Assembly (NCBI GenBank): GCA_025331125.1
Contig: JAOALB010000164.1
Location: forward strand, 50,757 to 114,756
DNA: 64,000 bases
Source of the DNA: Mycogone perniciosa
Lineage: Eukaryota; Ascomycota; Sordariomycetes; Hypocreales; Hypocreaceae
Reading direction: 5' to 3'
Shown here: positions 13,287 through 25,393 of the stretch, piece by piece
Position numbering within the stretch: position 1 is the first letter of the stretch
How the letters are laid out: every line of letters starts with the position of its first letter
Notes under the pieces: generated by a model
What the model was told of the DNA's origin: nothing
Databases searched by the model: none
The model's input: only the letters and a program-made list of their open reading frames with translations
Made by a program: the position numbers and the translations under genes

Positions 13287-15825
13287 ATGTTCCTCCAAGG
13301 CCGCAGCAAAACTGTCTTTGTCAGCGTAACGGTGACCTTCATCCTCGCTAGTCTCCTTGTCACTGCTCGCATCGTCACCCGCTGCTGTGTCGTTGGGCGT
13401 CGCGGATGGGATGACTACCTAATACTCCTGGCATGGGTGAGTGAGTCCTCATCTCATGGCCTAAGACAGGGTCTGATACATCTGCCACCAGATCCTTGCC
13501 CTTGGCATGTCCTTTGCCATCGACTTCAGCTCCTCCAGAGGCCTGGGCCTCCATCAGAACGACATCCCTGCCACCTGGCGGGCGCCGTTACTGGCAGCCG
13601 AGTACGCCGGCATCGTACTCTATAATCCAGCCTTAATGGCTACCAAGTCCTCAATCCTTGTCTTCTTTATAAGTATTGCACGAGACACACAGAGATTCCT
13701 GCGCACCGGCTCCTACGTGACCCTTGCGGTTGTAAATATTGGCGGCATTGTACTCAGCTTCATCACTGCCTTCCAATGCCACCCCGTACAGGCTGCCTAC
13801 AAAGCCGGTATCGCAGATGCTCAATGCATCTCTATTGAGGCCATCTACCTTGCCTCGGCGCCTATCAATATAGGCACTGACCTCGCCATCCTCGTCCTTC
13901 CTATCCCCATTCTAACAGGCATGAACCTGATGTTGCGGCAGAAGGCCATCTTGGTCTTGACCTTTTTAACAGGCATCTTTGTCACCGTCGTCGACGTCGT
14001 GCGCATCTACTACGTGCAACTTGCAGCCAACAGGCTCGGGGTGGTCACCGGAATCAGTATCACATCGAGTCTGGACGTCTCTTACAACATCAGTCTTGCT
14101 CTGCTGTGGTCGGCTGTGGAGGTCAATGTGGGTCTTATATGTGCCTGCATCCCCACTCTAAGACCATTGATCAGGTTGTTGACCCCGGAAAAGGGATCAA
14201 AGAGACCGTCTCACGCTCAAAGCAGCGATGATCACCCACAGGGTCCGGCCGCCGCCGTGGCGGATTGGCGGTCGATGGATATCGTCCATCTAGCTATAAG
14301 CCAGGAGCAGCAGATGACTGAGATGAGAACAATGAACTCTGCCACCCCTCCAGACATGAATTTTGGAATGGTAGTGCAGCCAGTGCAGCCCCTTTCCCAG
14401 CCGGATGAATACTCCGTCTATTTTGGATTCATCAATATGCGACGGCCTAAGTGCATGCTTGACACCCAGGGCTCGGAATCCATCAAATACTGCTCTCTCG
14501 TCATTACCCTCTTCTTTCTCTGGGGATGCACAAACAGCTTGCTCACCTCCCTCATCCAATTAATCCCATTTGTGGGAATCCACAATCCTTACCAACTCCT
14601 AGGGATCCCAACGGCCAATTTTCTTGGGTACTTCTTTTCGCCCTTCCTCGTGCTATGGGTCCTGCGCTGCTACGGATTCAAAGCCACCTTTGCCACCGGC
14701 TTGGTGATATATTGCATTGGAACGCTCATGTTTTATCCTTCCGGAGCCTTGAAGTCCTATCCCGGCATTGTCGCCTCTAACTTTGTTATTGGGTTTAGTC
14801 AGGCCACGTTGCAAATATCTTCAGTCGCCTTCATTACGCTCTGCGGACCTCCCCAATACAGCGAAAGCCGACTCCTCGTGGCGGAAGGCATTGCGGCACT
14901 TGCTCACATACCAAGCACTCTTCTCGCTCAGAAGGTCTTCGCTTTGAGCATACTCAAAGCCCCAAGTTTGCTCGCCATACAATGGACTTACCTAGCCGTC
15001 GCCCTTTTCGCCATCTTGCTGGCGCTTTTTTTCTACTACATGCCGCTGCCTGAAGCAAGCGATATGGACCTACAGAGACAAGCCGCGAGATTACGGATAT
15101 ACCCGTCACAAAATCATGTCATCTGGACAACATTGGTTATAGCCGTTCTATCATCAGTCTGCTTAAGCGGTGCAGGGCAATCCGCCACCACCTTCTTTGC
15201 TAGCCTTTTCTCTGGCGTCTCTACTGCAACGGCCACTTCACCAATCCTAGGGACGGCTGACTTTTATCTGGTAGGGGCTGCTCTATATGTCGTCAGTGAG
15301 TTTATCGTTGCCCTGCTATGCCTTCTTGTCCCGCCGCGCATCCTCCTTCTCCTGGCTTACATAGGCGCCACCACATTTTCCGCGCTCCTACTAGGCCTCG
15401 ATCTGTCCTCCATTAATGAAACCACAGCTATGGCGCTAGTCTCTGCCTTCTTCCAAGGACCGATATTCCCTCTAACTGTCGCTATTGCGATACGCGGCCT
15501 CGGCAGATGGACCAAGCTCGCTGTCTGTCTCCTCACCGTTGGTAATGGCATTGGCGCTCTCACCTTCCCTTTTGTCATGTTGGCTGTAATGCAAGCCCGC
15601 ACCGCTCAATACTCATTCTGTATTGTTCTCGCTCTCTACGCTGCTGGAGCCCTTTTCCCACTATACCTCAACCTGTTCCGTGCCGCGCGACACCAGGTTG
15701 ATCCAGTGGCCCTCTTGACTACGACTCCGCAACGTTCTAACAGCAGATGGCACGGGGGGCATGGGGCCATTGGCGGGGATGCGGAGGAGACCACTCAACC
15801 ACATCATCCCGACCCGGAGGTTTAG
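13287..15825 (+). CDS. Fungal rhodopsin-like domain fused to an FHS (FucP-type) major facilitator transporter
   Basis: Predicted join 13287-13436 and 13492-15825, giving 827 residues with one 55-bp GT-AG intron (13437-13491, phase 0). Residues 1 to about 275 form a seven-helix fungal rhodopsin-like (SAT4/PTH11-type) domain: GWDD at 40-43 in the first loop, a CHP motif, the NIGTD helix followed by LPIP, and WSAVEVNVGLICACIP near its end. After a polar linker of about 100 residues, a 12-helix MFS domain starts near residue 381 with SLVITLFFLWG, the opening of the FHS/L-fucose permease family. A hydrophilic tail follows. The rhodopsin-like family is membrane-bound and often linked to signalling; FHS members import sugars with protons. 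Substrate and role here are unknown. No stop separates the halves, so it is read as one membrane protein. The start was chosen because the first helix and GWDD follow directly; an additional upstream exon cannot be excluded. No RIP-type stops. Confidence 0.85.
13437..13491 (+). other. Intron of the rhodopsin-MFS gene
   Basis: Donor GTGAGT, acceptor CAG, with a branch-like CTAAG about 30 bases before the acceptor. Removing it joins LLAW to ILALGMSFAIDF in frame. Reading through without splicing destroys the rhodopsin-domain similarity. Confidence 0.85.
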
Positions 15826-16479
15826 TCTGTTAGGACTCGTTCGAAGCAATAGATTCCGAATATCAGAGTGCCAGAGAGATGGACACTAGGTCTTTTGGCC
15901 GTTGTGTTTAATAGATGTATTCTGGTGCATAATTGCGGTCAAGATACGTCAATATTGTGTCATTGACATAACGCTACGAAGTACACTGTTTGAACTTGTC
16001 AAGGGATTCGCGATGGAGTGTTGCAAGTTTCGGCAGAGCTTGGCCATAAGTCCTACACCGCTTTCTGATCTATGCCTTTTCTGTGGCCTGTGTCACTATC
16101 TTTGTCATCGAGGCAGGCATATCGGATTTTTGAACCCTAGAACAGCGGAGTATTTCATGCTTTGGCGTTTAATAGATTCTGCAAACAAAGATTAGGAGGA
16201 TTCAGGTGACTGGAGATAAATGATTGAGTACTAACTCGAAACTGACGTGCAGATAGCAGTGGGCGGCCCGAAGAGTGAACAGTTGAGCCGCGGCTACGCC
16301 GCGTTTAAGCGCGCTTGAACCTCCTCGAAGCCTACGTGTTTTCTCGACCCCAATCTACAAACCCATCGAGCTTGAAGGAGGAGGGTTAAACCTGTCTTCC
16401 AACTCGGAGTATAACGAATCGAATTATCTGAGGGTGAAACGTGTCTTATCCTTGGACACTGAGCAGTGTTGTCGGCAAG
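15826..16479. other. Intergenic region between the fusion gene and the dehydrogenase pseudogene
   Basis: Normal base composition. A 97-codon plus-strand ORF (15902-16195) has no motif I recognise, is Cys-rich and looks like chance. It likely holds the 3' end of the fusion transcript and the old promoter of the dehydrogenase. A CTAAC followed by a CAG at about 16232-16253 resembles an intron end, but I could not assign an exon to it. Confidence 0.5.
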
Positions 16480-17325
16480 ATGAAGATCGGGTTCTTGGGA
16501 TTGGGGACGATGGGCATGCCGATGGCGCTCAACCTCTGTTGCAAACACCTTGTTACTGTCTGGAACAGAACCGCTTCCAAGTATCCAGCTTTAATGCAGG
16601 CTGGTGCTGCCATTGGCCGGACACCAGCAAATGTGGTTGAAACGTCCGATATTATCTTCATCATGCTTTTCGATGAGCCGGCCATCTAATCGATAATTGA
16701 TGATGAGTTTAAAAACGCGCTTCGAGGCAAAACACTCGTTAACACCAGCTCGGTATCCGTCGAATTTAGCAACAGTCTTGCTCAATAAGTCCACGAGGCA
16801 GGGGGAAACTTTGTTGAAATGCTAGTTAGTGGGAGCCAAGTCCCGGCAGAGAAGGGGCAACTGATTGGTATGATGGCGGGTAATACTGTGGTGTGCGAAC
16901 GCATTCAGCCCTTTGTTAAGCCGATTACCAGGGCCGCCGTATACTGCGGCCCTGTTGGATCAGGACTCAAGACCAAGTATGCTGTCAATGTCTTCCTCAT
17001 CACTGAGACGGTTAGTCTCGCTGAGTCGATGAACCTTGCACGAGCTCAGGGACTAAACCTGGAAACTTTTAGCGAGGTGCTTGACTCTGGTCCGCTGGCC
17101 TCCACTTATTCGAAGGTGAAACTTGCCAAGATGCTGAAGCAGGACTAGTCAGCTCAGGCGACAATAAACGACTGCTTTAATAGTACGGAACTAATTTAGT
17201 CGGCTGCGAAATTAATAGAAGTATATACCCCCCTCATTCAGGTTTGCAACTCATTGTATCGACAAGCCAAGGATTCTGGTTTAGGCGAAGAAGACATGAT
17301 TTTTGTTTACAAATCCTTGTCTTGA
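16480..17325 (+). pseudogene. 3-hydroxyisobutyrate dehydrogenase-like (beta-hydroxyacid dehydrogenase) pseudogene
   Basis: One continuous frame of 281 codons from ATG 16480 to TGA 17323-17325, interrupted by exactly four stops: TAA 16687, TAA 16786, TAG 17146 and TAG 17197. There is no frameshift, and length matches the family (about 290). Visible motifs: N-terminal Rossmann GFLGLGTMG, the substrate-loop segment VSGSQVPAEKGQL (family form VSGs..PAEdGQL), the helix with the catalytic-type Lys in GSGLKTKYAVN, and a C-terminal GLGEEDM. Active relatives use NAD(P) to oxidise or reduce small beta-hydroxy acids or semialdehydes. Each stop becomes Gln (CAA/CAG) by reversing one C-to-T change at CpA, the preferred RIP site. 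It is most probably a dead copy or a single-copy gene hit by RIP leaking from neighbouring repeats. The exact subfamily (HIBADH or glyoxylate reductase-like) is uncertain. Confidence 0.88.
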
Positions 17326-17993
17326 GCTTAAATTTTCTCGGTTTGTAGCGTCGTTGATTCATGAAGCCTCTTAATGCCGGAGTTGCAATTATATCTAGAA
17401 ATATAGAGTATATGTCTGTAAAAGAGAGCATGCTTCTATTATAGGCAAAGACATTCAATAAGTATCAATCACAAATCAACAGTATGGGGGCTCATTGGTA
17501 GGTGCATAAAATGATAGAATTCGACACTTTTGCTGATCCCAAGTTAGGTGGGAAAAGCGGCTGCTTAAATACATGAAAACTAGCTAACTAATTGATTATA
17601 ACTATCCGGATCTAGGAAATGTAGGAAATCTAGCTGTTATAATATTGTCATTAACGTATAGATCCGGTTATTATTGCAAGCTAGTAAGGAATTAGGGAAT
17701 ATACGTTAAAATAAAGGAATATATTATGTTATAGAATATACTATAATATAGAACTGTCTGTTATTAAGGTTAATATACCCCCTTAAGTTAGATAATATTT
17801 AAACTACTAATAAAAACAGTAAAGTAATAGTTATTAAATTGCTTTAAAAGGAATAATAAAATAATAACTATTTAGAAAACTAGGTTAGTCTGTATTTAAG
17901 TTTTATTAAGCATTAAAAAGACTATATATACTAATAAAACCTAATTATTTAATAAAGTATTTAAACATTTAATGTAAAAAGACTTTAGTTAAT
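17326..17993. other. Transition from gene island 1 into AT-rich repeats
   Basis: Composition declines from normal (to about 17600) to strongly AT-rich. A 74-codon minus-strand ORF (17234-17458) has no recognisable motif and partly overlaps the dehydrogenase tail. No gene supported. Confidence 0.5.
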
Positions 17994-18087
17994 TATTATA
18001 ACTTAACTATATTAAATACTAGGTTATAGGGATACAGGAGAATATTGGTTATAGTAACGAATTATAAAAAAGCAATTACTGTATTAA
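17994..18087 (+). repeat. First part of the split 5' LTR of gypsy A copy 3
   Basis: Begins TATTATAACTTAAC, which is the family terminus TGTCACGACCTGAC with only C-to-T and G-to-A changes. It continues as a reverse-complemented A LTR up to the ATTAA target site of copy 2 and resumes at 25799. The two pieces together give about 409 bp, matching the 400-bp family LTR. Confidence 0.75.
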
Positions 18088-18487
18088 TGTAACGATCCGG
18101 GTTGATTCTCAACAGTCAAACCAAGGTTCATGGGTTTATGCTAACAGAGAGGTCAGGGATAAATACTAAACAAGGTAATATAGTTACTATTCTATAGAAC
18201 TAATGGTTTAGGTGAATGATTGTGTTAACGACTGCCTAAGTAACTATACTAAATGATCGTGACTTATCTAGTCTTATATATAAAGGGGATATATAGTGAA
18301 TATACTTGGATCACGTATAGATTACAGTTATATTAGATCACCTTAACTTACGTTCTGTAATCTAAGTGATCTGTAGTCTATAGTAATCCGAGTAATCCTT
18401 TTTAATTAAACAGTTGTTCTATTGTTCTTCCGGGGTATATATTGCCTTAGACCCTTTATGCGGCTATAAAAGGGTCAGGTCGTAATA
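18088..18487 (-). repeat. LTR of gypsy A copy 2 (left; 3' LTR in element sense)
   Basis: Starts TGTAACGATCCGGG and ends GGGTCAGGTCGTAATA. It is much less AT-shifted than its partner at 25394-25793, retaining many CpA and CpG sites. Confidence 0.92.
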
Positions 18488-18490
18488 TAA

Positions 18491-18502
18491 TATCCCCTTC
18501 CT
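18491..18502 (-). promoter_or_regulatory. Polypurine tract of gypsy A copy 2
   Basis: The plus strand reads TATCCCCTTCCT, that is AGGAAGGGGATA on the element strand, placed next to the 3' LTR where the plus-strand DNA primer forms. It fixes the element orientation as minus. Confidence 0.7.
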
Positions 18503-18885
18503 AGTAGTTTTATCCCTAAGACCTTGCCTGTCCCGTATAAGTACTGTGCCTCCCCTTGTAAGTGTAACGTTCTTTTTCTTTTTTTATATACGCAGTACTA
18601 ATAATATAAGTTGTATTAAGAAGGCTTATTCTTTAAAGACCCTTTAGCGTTTAGCCTTTACGTCTTCTATTAAAGAACTAGGTTTTGAAACTATACTTTA
18701 TTTATATTGTTGTTCCTGTAGCTATATTTATAAGATAATAGATAGGGTATTTTAATATTAGGAGTATCTTTAATAAAGGCGCTTTTATAATAGTTTTAAA
18801 GTGCTAGTAAATACCTATAAGTGTTTTTATTTTCTTTATTATCTTTTTTCTTTTTTTAATTTATTTAGTGTTTTAGATTACTTTA

Positions 18886-19215
18886 GAGTATAAGTGACTG
18901 AAGGCGCAGGAATAAGAGGCGGAGCTTAAGTTGGCAGAATTGCATTGCAAATCTTTTAAGGCTTTAGCGCAGCTTACTCGCCTTTATACTTAGCGTAAGG
19001 CATTAGTAATAAAAGGGGCGAAGATGGTGAATCTCGGGTTAAAAAGTATAGATAAGCTGGATAAAGCTAAATGTTATAAGGCAGAGGCTGCTATTGATAT
19101 ATATTTTTTCAGGGCTATTAATATAATTAACTAGACTGCTTTTAGGCCGTTTAATCTATTATTAGTAAGTTAAGATTTTAGTAGAATTATTATAGAGTTA
19201 TCTAGGAGTGCTTAA
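18886..19215 (+). pseudogene. Accessory ORF remnant, antisense to gypsy A gag-pol
   Basis: Between the integrase end and the 3' LTR, the strand opposite to gag-pol holds a frame of 110 codons ending in TAA 19213. It reads as an acidic and basic helical protein with EAELKLAELHCKSFKALAQL, then LGLKSIDKLDKA and a hydrophobic end closing IIIELSRSA. The five internal stops (TGA, TAA, TAG, TAG, TAA) can each arise from Trp or Gln codons by RIP-type transitions. I recall similar R/K-rich 'RGL.SLDELD' proteins in fungal repeat annotations but cannot name a family. No start codon is visible in this copy; an upstream part may lie in 18500-18885. It may be an element-borne accessory gene, or a gene fragment captured by the element. 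Confidence 0.5.
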
Positions 19216-19329
19216 AGTATTCTTTAAGTTTTTAAAAGTTATATTCCTTTTTATAGTTTTTCTATTTTATTAAATACTAGTATTTATTATCTTTTATTTT
19301 TACAGCTTTAATTTCCTTAACTTTATATT

Positions 19330-22300
19330 CTTTTTTAACTAGTAAAACTTTAATTATGTCTTTAATTAGTTTATTTTTTAATTTATTTTATAATACTTTT
19401 TTAAATAGTAAAATATAAAATATTAAGTAAATTTAAATACTGTTTAATAATATAAGCTTATAAATAACTTTTAAAATAGCCCTTTTAATTAAGTAAAGTT
19501 TAAGTTTTTTAAAGTTTAATTTATTGCTTAATTGCGTTATTTTAATATTTACAGTCTTTTTTCCTAGCAAATATCAATATAGGTAAACTATATCTCCCTT
19601 TTTAAAGATTAGTCCCTTTAATTTATATTTATTAGTATACTTTTTTATTTTTTTTTATATAAAGTAAAGGTATACCTATATTTCTTTATATAATTAGTTT
19701 ATATCTTTAGCTTTAATTTATACTTTATCGATATATAGGCCTTTCTTTAACGCTTTATATATATTTAGCGTAAAGCTATAGTTAATGTATATAAGGCTAA
19801 GTCTAGTTAACTTTAAAATATCGCTATTATAAGATATCTATACAATTAGTAATTTCTTTATTTAATTATTTTAATTAAAGTTAATGTAACTTTTTAAATA
19901 AGCTTTAATAACCTGGTTAATATATTTTATCTATTTATCTGTTTATAAGTAGTATATAGTATTAAGCTGATAATTTATATTTAACTGGTTTATAAATGCT
20001 TATTAAAATTTAAATATAAAGGTTAATCTTTAGTTAAAAATAATTTTAACTGGAATTATATAGTTAACTGCAATAAATTGCAAAAATATATAAGCTAGTG
20101 TTTCTATATTTATTACTTTTTTATATAAAAGGAAGTAAAAGTATTTAGTAAATTAGTTTATAATTATTAAAATACTATTATATTCAATCTTCAATCCTGG
20201 TTTAATAGATAATAGTAGTTTAATAATAAAGTTTAATAAAATTAATTTTTATAGTTACTTTAGTATTAGTAAAGGTTAAAGTTTACTGTATAGTTTATAT
20301 TTTAAGGTTTTAACTATTTTATAAGTTATATAGCAGGAAGTAATATTTTATACTACTTTTTTAAGTCCTTAAAACTCGAAATACCTTTAAACCTATTTAT
20401 AGGTTTTGCAAATACTTTTATACCTATATACTAGGTATTAATAAATTTCTATAACTATATTCTTTTAGAGTTTATTTAAGATTTAAATCTTTTTATTTTA
20501 TTATTAAACTTTATATCTTTTAGGAATTTATTATTATTTTAAATAGTATAGTGCTTTTTAATATATTAAAGTATAGTATTATTATTAAATACCTTATATA
20601 TAGCTTAAAGTGCTATTTATTAGTAATATCTTTTAAAGGTTTATTTTAAAATCTGCCTAGTATATTTAATTTTTCCTTAATTGTAATCAGCTTATCTGCT
20701 ACGCGTATCTGCTTATTTATTCTTAAATCTTTTCTGGTAGATTAGGATATAGTTGAATTTTAAAAGGTATTCTATATAGCGGATCTGCCTTTTAAAGAGT
20801 TATTAAACTATCGCGAAATATATAATATTTTTATAGTTAATATATATCTTAACTTTATATATTCCTTTTAATAAATAGTATTGCTATTCTTTAAATGTAA
20901 GAATAATAGTAAAGAATTTTTTATTATATATTAAATAGTTTAGTTTTGCGCTGTATAATGCTTTAAAGTAAAAGGCAATAAAGTATAGCTTGCTATTTTT
21001 ATTCTTTTAATTAAACTAAGCTTTTACAGTAAAGTTAAAAGTATTTATTTTAACTTTTATTTCTTTAAATAGGTTAAATATAATAAATATAGGTTTTTTA
21101 AAATAAGCTGTTTAAATTTATTAAAGGCTTCTTATATATTTAATACTTATAGAAACTTTTAATCTTTTTTAGTAAGCTTATAGAGAGTTTATATAATACT
21201 TTTATAGTTTTTAATAAATTATTAATAGTAGTTAACGAGTTTTAAAAAGCTTTAGATTTCCTTAATTATTATAGGTATAGGCTAATTTTATACTGCTTAT
21301 ACTGTTAATAAATTTATATAAATTTCTTTAAAGGTAATAATATACTTTAAGAAAATGACTTTTTATATATAAAATTCGCATTTCTTAAGTTTTATAAGTA
21401 GTTTAGTATTTTATAGTATCTGTAATACTTTATAAATATATGCCTTATATTCTTTAAGGGTATTTAAAAAGATTAGGATATTATTTAGGTAAATAACTAT
21501 AAAGATATTAAGGTACTTTTTTAATATATTATTGATTATTTTTTAGAATATTGCTGGAGCGTTAGTGAGGCTAAAAGGTATAATAAAGTATTTAAATATG
21601 CTGTACTTAGTTCGAAATGCGGTTATCTATTTATATCTTTTTTTAATTTAAATAAAGTTATAAGCGCCTTTAAGATCTAGTGCTATAAATTACTCTTTTT
21701 TATATAGTTTATCCTGTAATTCTGTAATTAATAGTAGTAGGGTTTTGTTTTTAATAGTAGCTTTATTAAGCTATTAGTAGTTTACGATTAACTATAGTTT
21801 ACCTTTTTTCTTTAATATAAATATAATAGGATAGCCTGCTTTTAATAAAGAGGGTTAAATATATCTTTTAGCTAGTATATTGTCTAGATAATTATATAGG
21901 CTTTTAAGCTCTTTTTTATTTAGATTGTAAATCTTATAGAAAATAGTGCTAGTACTGTCTTTAAGTTTAATTATATAGTTTTATTGATTGTATTCTGGTA
22001 GCTTTATATTAAGTGTTTCTTTAAACAGTTTATTATACTTCTAGTATTCTTTAAGGATATTCTGCAGTTATTCTAGTAATACTGCCGTTTTAAGGCTTTT
22101 TATTTTAAGTATTTTATTAATATTATTAAATGCTTTCTATAAAAAAGCAATTATTCTTTGGATTTATCTATCCTTTCCCTTACTCTACTTAAGTTTTACT
22201 TCTAGGTAGATTATTTTTATAATTAAATTAAAGGTAACCTTTTTAATTCCTTTTTTTAGTATACCTAGTGGTTTTATATAGGATTTCTGCCCTGCAGCTA

Positions 22301-25200
22301 AAGCCTTTCTAATAGTTTTAATTACTAGGGAAGCTTTACTATTACACTAATAAAGCTAGCTGTTTTCTTAGTTAATATTAAAGTTATTGCGTTTTAATTA
22401 AAGATAACTGAAAATAATATTATACCTATTAATATTTACTATATTATAAAAGACTACTCCTTTACATTTAGCGATTTTAAGTTTAAGATAATTAGTTTTT
22501 CGCTTAACTTATCCATTATTATATATAAAGGCTCCTCTTTTTACCTAATAAAGTTAATATAGTTTAATTGTTTCTTTTTAAAGTAACTGTAAGCAATTTA
22601 CAGTTATAGGTATAATAAAATTGCCTATTGCTCCGCTATCTACTAATATATATAGCTAATATCCCTTAACTATTATCTTTAATTTAAAATATAGTAAATC
22701 TTTATTATTACTTTTATTATTTAATATTTCAAGAGATATAATTTATTGATTATTACTTTATAGCCCTTTTATAAATAATATTAATTATTTCCTAATTCTT
22801 TTCTTTTTATGCAGATTTTATAATTAATTAGGGTTCTTTAAAGTAAATGTTACTTTCTCCTATTATAGGCAGTTCCTTTATAGGTAATAAAGTTAAACTA
22901 GTTTTAATATAGCTCCTTTATAATCTAATTAATCTCTTTATCTTTTAAAGTAGGTTTATACCTTATATACTTCTATATTCGCTATTCTTAAAGTTTTTCT
23001 TATAAGTAAATAGCGTATTTATCCTTTTAGCAGTATATATAATCCGGCAATAAATATAGGGTATCGTTAACTTATTATATATACTAATCCCTTAACTTAT
23101 TTCATTTATATATAATATACCCTAAACTATTACACTTTAAATAATATTATTAATTGCACTTAAACCTTTTATTATAGCGGAAGTGCTATTTTATTAATTT
23201 CTTTTAGCAGTAAATATAGTATCTTTTAGATTTATATCCTTTAAATCCTTATAGCTAATAATATTCCTTTACAGTTTCGGTATTTAGTTCGATAATAATA
23301 ATCTTAAGGTTTTAATACTGTATAGTTATAATCTATTCTTTAAAAGCATTATAATCCTATATTTATTTTATAAAGTAAAATAAGATTTTAATTAAAAATG
23401 CATTATATTTTACTTTCTTTTAAAAGTATACTATATACCTATATATAATGCAAGTAATCTAGGATATAGTGTAATACTTTTTATAAATAGGGTTATTTGC
23501 AGTATAGTCTCTTTATATATAGAAATATACAGGTTCTTTATATATAGCTAAAGCAGGTAGGATAGCTTTAACAGCTATTTTATTATTAGCTCTATTTTGC
23601 GTATAGAGCTGTTTATATAAGCGTAGGTTTATCCTATTTTGCTATATACTTATAGCAACCCTTTTAATTAAGTTTAAGTAATATTTGTTTAATTTACCTT
23701 TAAGGTTACTGTTTATAGGCAGTATATTTTCTAATTCTAAAAGTATAGTATTATATAGTAATAGTCTGTATTATAAAGGGTTATTTTTATTTTTATTATT
23801 AAAGTTACTGCTGCTAGTCTATCCTTTATTATCTGCAGTTATTTAATTAAAATATCAGTAATTGATTATAGCGACTATTTATTTATCCGGGATACTATTA
23901 TCCCTATTTAACTCTATATAGCTAGAGTCTAGGTTTTATTCCATTAAACTATCTAAGTGTAGTAAATACCTGTTTACTTTATTTTCTTTAAGAATATCTT
24001 TAAAAATTAAAGATTTAAATCTTAACTAGTATCCCTTTTAATTTATTATAAATATCTTTCTAAGTCGTTTTAAGTATTATTTGCTTTTATCTTTACTAGA
24101 TTTATAAATAAAGCAGTTATTATTATAGTATATAGTCCAGTTAAGTAATATATAATTAGTAGCTTTTAAAATTATATTAACTTTTTATTTAAGTTTTAGT
24201 ATAAACTTTTAAAGTTTATTAGTTTTTAGCTTTTATAAAGCTTTACAGTCTTTTAAAATATATCCTAGTTTATTATAGTTATAATAAATAACTTTTGCCT
24301 TTCTTTTCTAGATAGTATTTAAATTTATTTAATTAAGTCTTTTATTATTAAAGCTAATAATATATTTTTATTGCTTTTTACTTTAGTTTATATATCCTCG
24401 ATATTTATAAATTTATCTAGATTATTATTATCCTTTTTTTATATTTAAATAGAGTTTATAAAGTAAATTGTCTGTATTTATATATTTTTTAATAAATTTA
24501 ATAATACTTTGATTTTAAAAAAACTTATAAGCCTCCCTTTTAACTTTTAGTTTAAGTCTATTATAAAAGTATTTAATAAAAGCAGAGTTTTTTTATTTAA
24601 CTTTAAAAGTATAGTTTTTAAAGTATATAGTATAATTAAAGTATCTTTTTTTCTAGACTAAGTGTATAAATTTATTTTCTGCAGTATATTTTTTATTAAT
24701 ATCATTAAAAATATTTTTTAATTCTTTTTTAAATTAATTATAGCTGGCGAATATAAATTATATTTATTTATTGGCTTTACTTTTATTATTAAAGAAATCC
24801 CTTTAAATAAGTGTAAATTACTTTAAAGCGTTTCCTTTAAGTTATTTAGCAGCTAAAAAGACTTTATTAGTCTTTATATTAAAGCTAGTTTAAAAGTAGG
24901 TAAAGTAGTTATATAGTTAAGTAAAAAATGGTTAAAGTATTATAGTATTTCTATTAAAGGGTTTAAAGGGCTGTATTTTAAGCGACTCTTTTAAGTCCCT
25001 TAAAGGTTAGTTCCCTTTATAGTTTAGTATAAGGTTTAGAGCAGGTAGGGCCTGATTCTGTAAGTTTATAATAATAGCTTGCTATTAGTGAATTATTTGC
25101 TAAAGTCTAGCGTTTTCAGTAACTAGATATTAATAGCATTATTCCTATTCTATATAATTAACTTTTATACACTATAAGGCTTCCTTTATATAAATATATA
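19330..25200 (-). pseudogene. Gypsy A gag-pol remnant (copy 2)
   Basis: Gag: the segment near 24870-24940 (minus) aligns with the gypsy capsid pattern, with a KVLFAA..L-like block and NLKK further on. Protease: LVDSGAIGNF with the catalytic Asp kept. Reverse transcriptase: FIVIYLNNILIF, both catalytic Asp mutated to Asn. Integrase lies towards 19330, by position and by alignment to copy 1. Many RIP stops; not functional. This is the best preserved copy for reconstructing the family's domain order. Confidence 0.75.
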
Positions 25201-25393
25201 ATTATTCTGTTTTATTGACTTTATCTTTATTTTCGCTTCCGCTTATATTATTATTTCTATTATTATCCTGCCTTTAGCGAAAAGGTAAAATAAAGGGTGG
25301 AGTATTATGATTATTAAAAGAGGATACTGCAGCAGATATATTTACAATATTGCTTAAGATTCTTAGTGGCCTTTTAAATAAAAGTCGTTAATA

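Noticed and set aside
13166..13378. 70-codon minus-strand ORF upstream of the fusion gene
   Set aside because: Overlaps exon 1 of the fusion gene on the opposite strand; basic, motif-free.
14290..14780. ORFs of 84-89 codons inside the rhodopsin-MFS gene
   Set aside because: Shadows of the long fusion frame in other frames.
15902..16195. 97-codon plus-strand ORF between the two island-1 genes
   Set aside because: No recognisable domain, odd Cys-rich composition, likely 3' flank of the transporter gene.
16294..16794. Minus-strand ORFs across the dehydrogenase pseudogene
   Set aside because: Antisense shadows; the plus strand carries the complete Rossmann dehydrogenase pattern.
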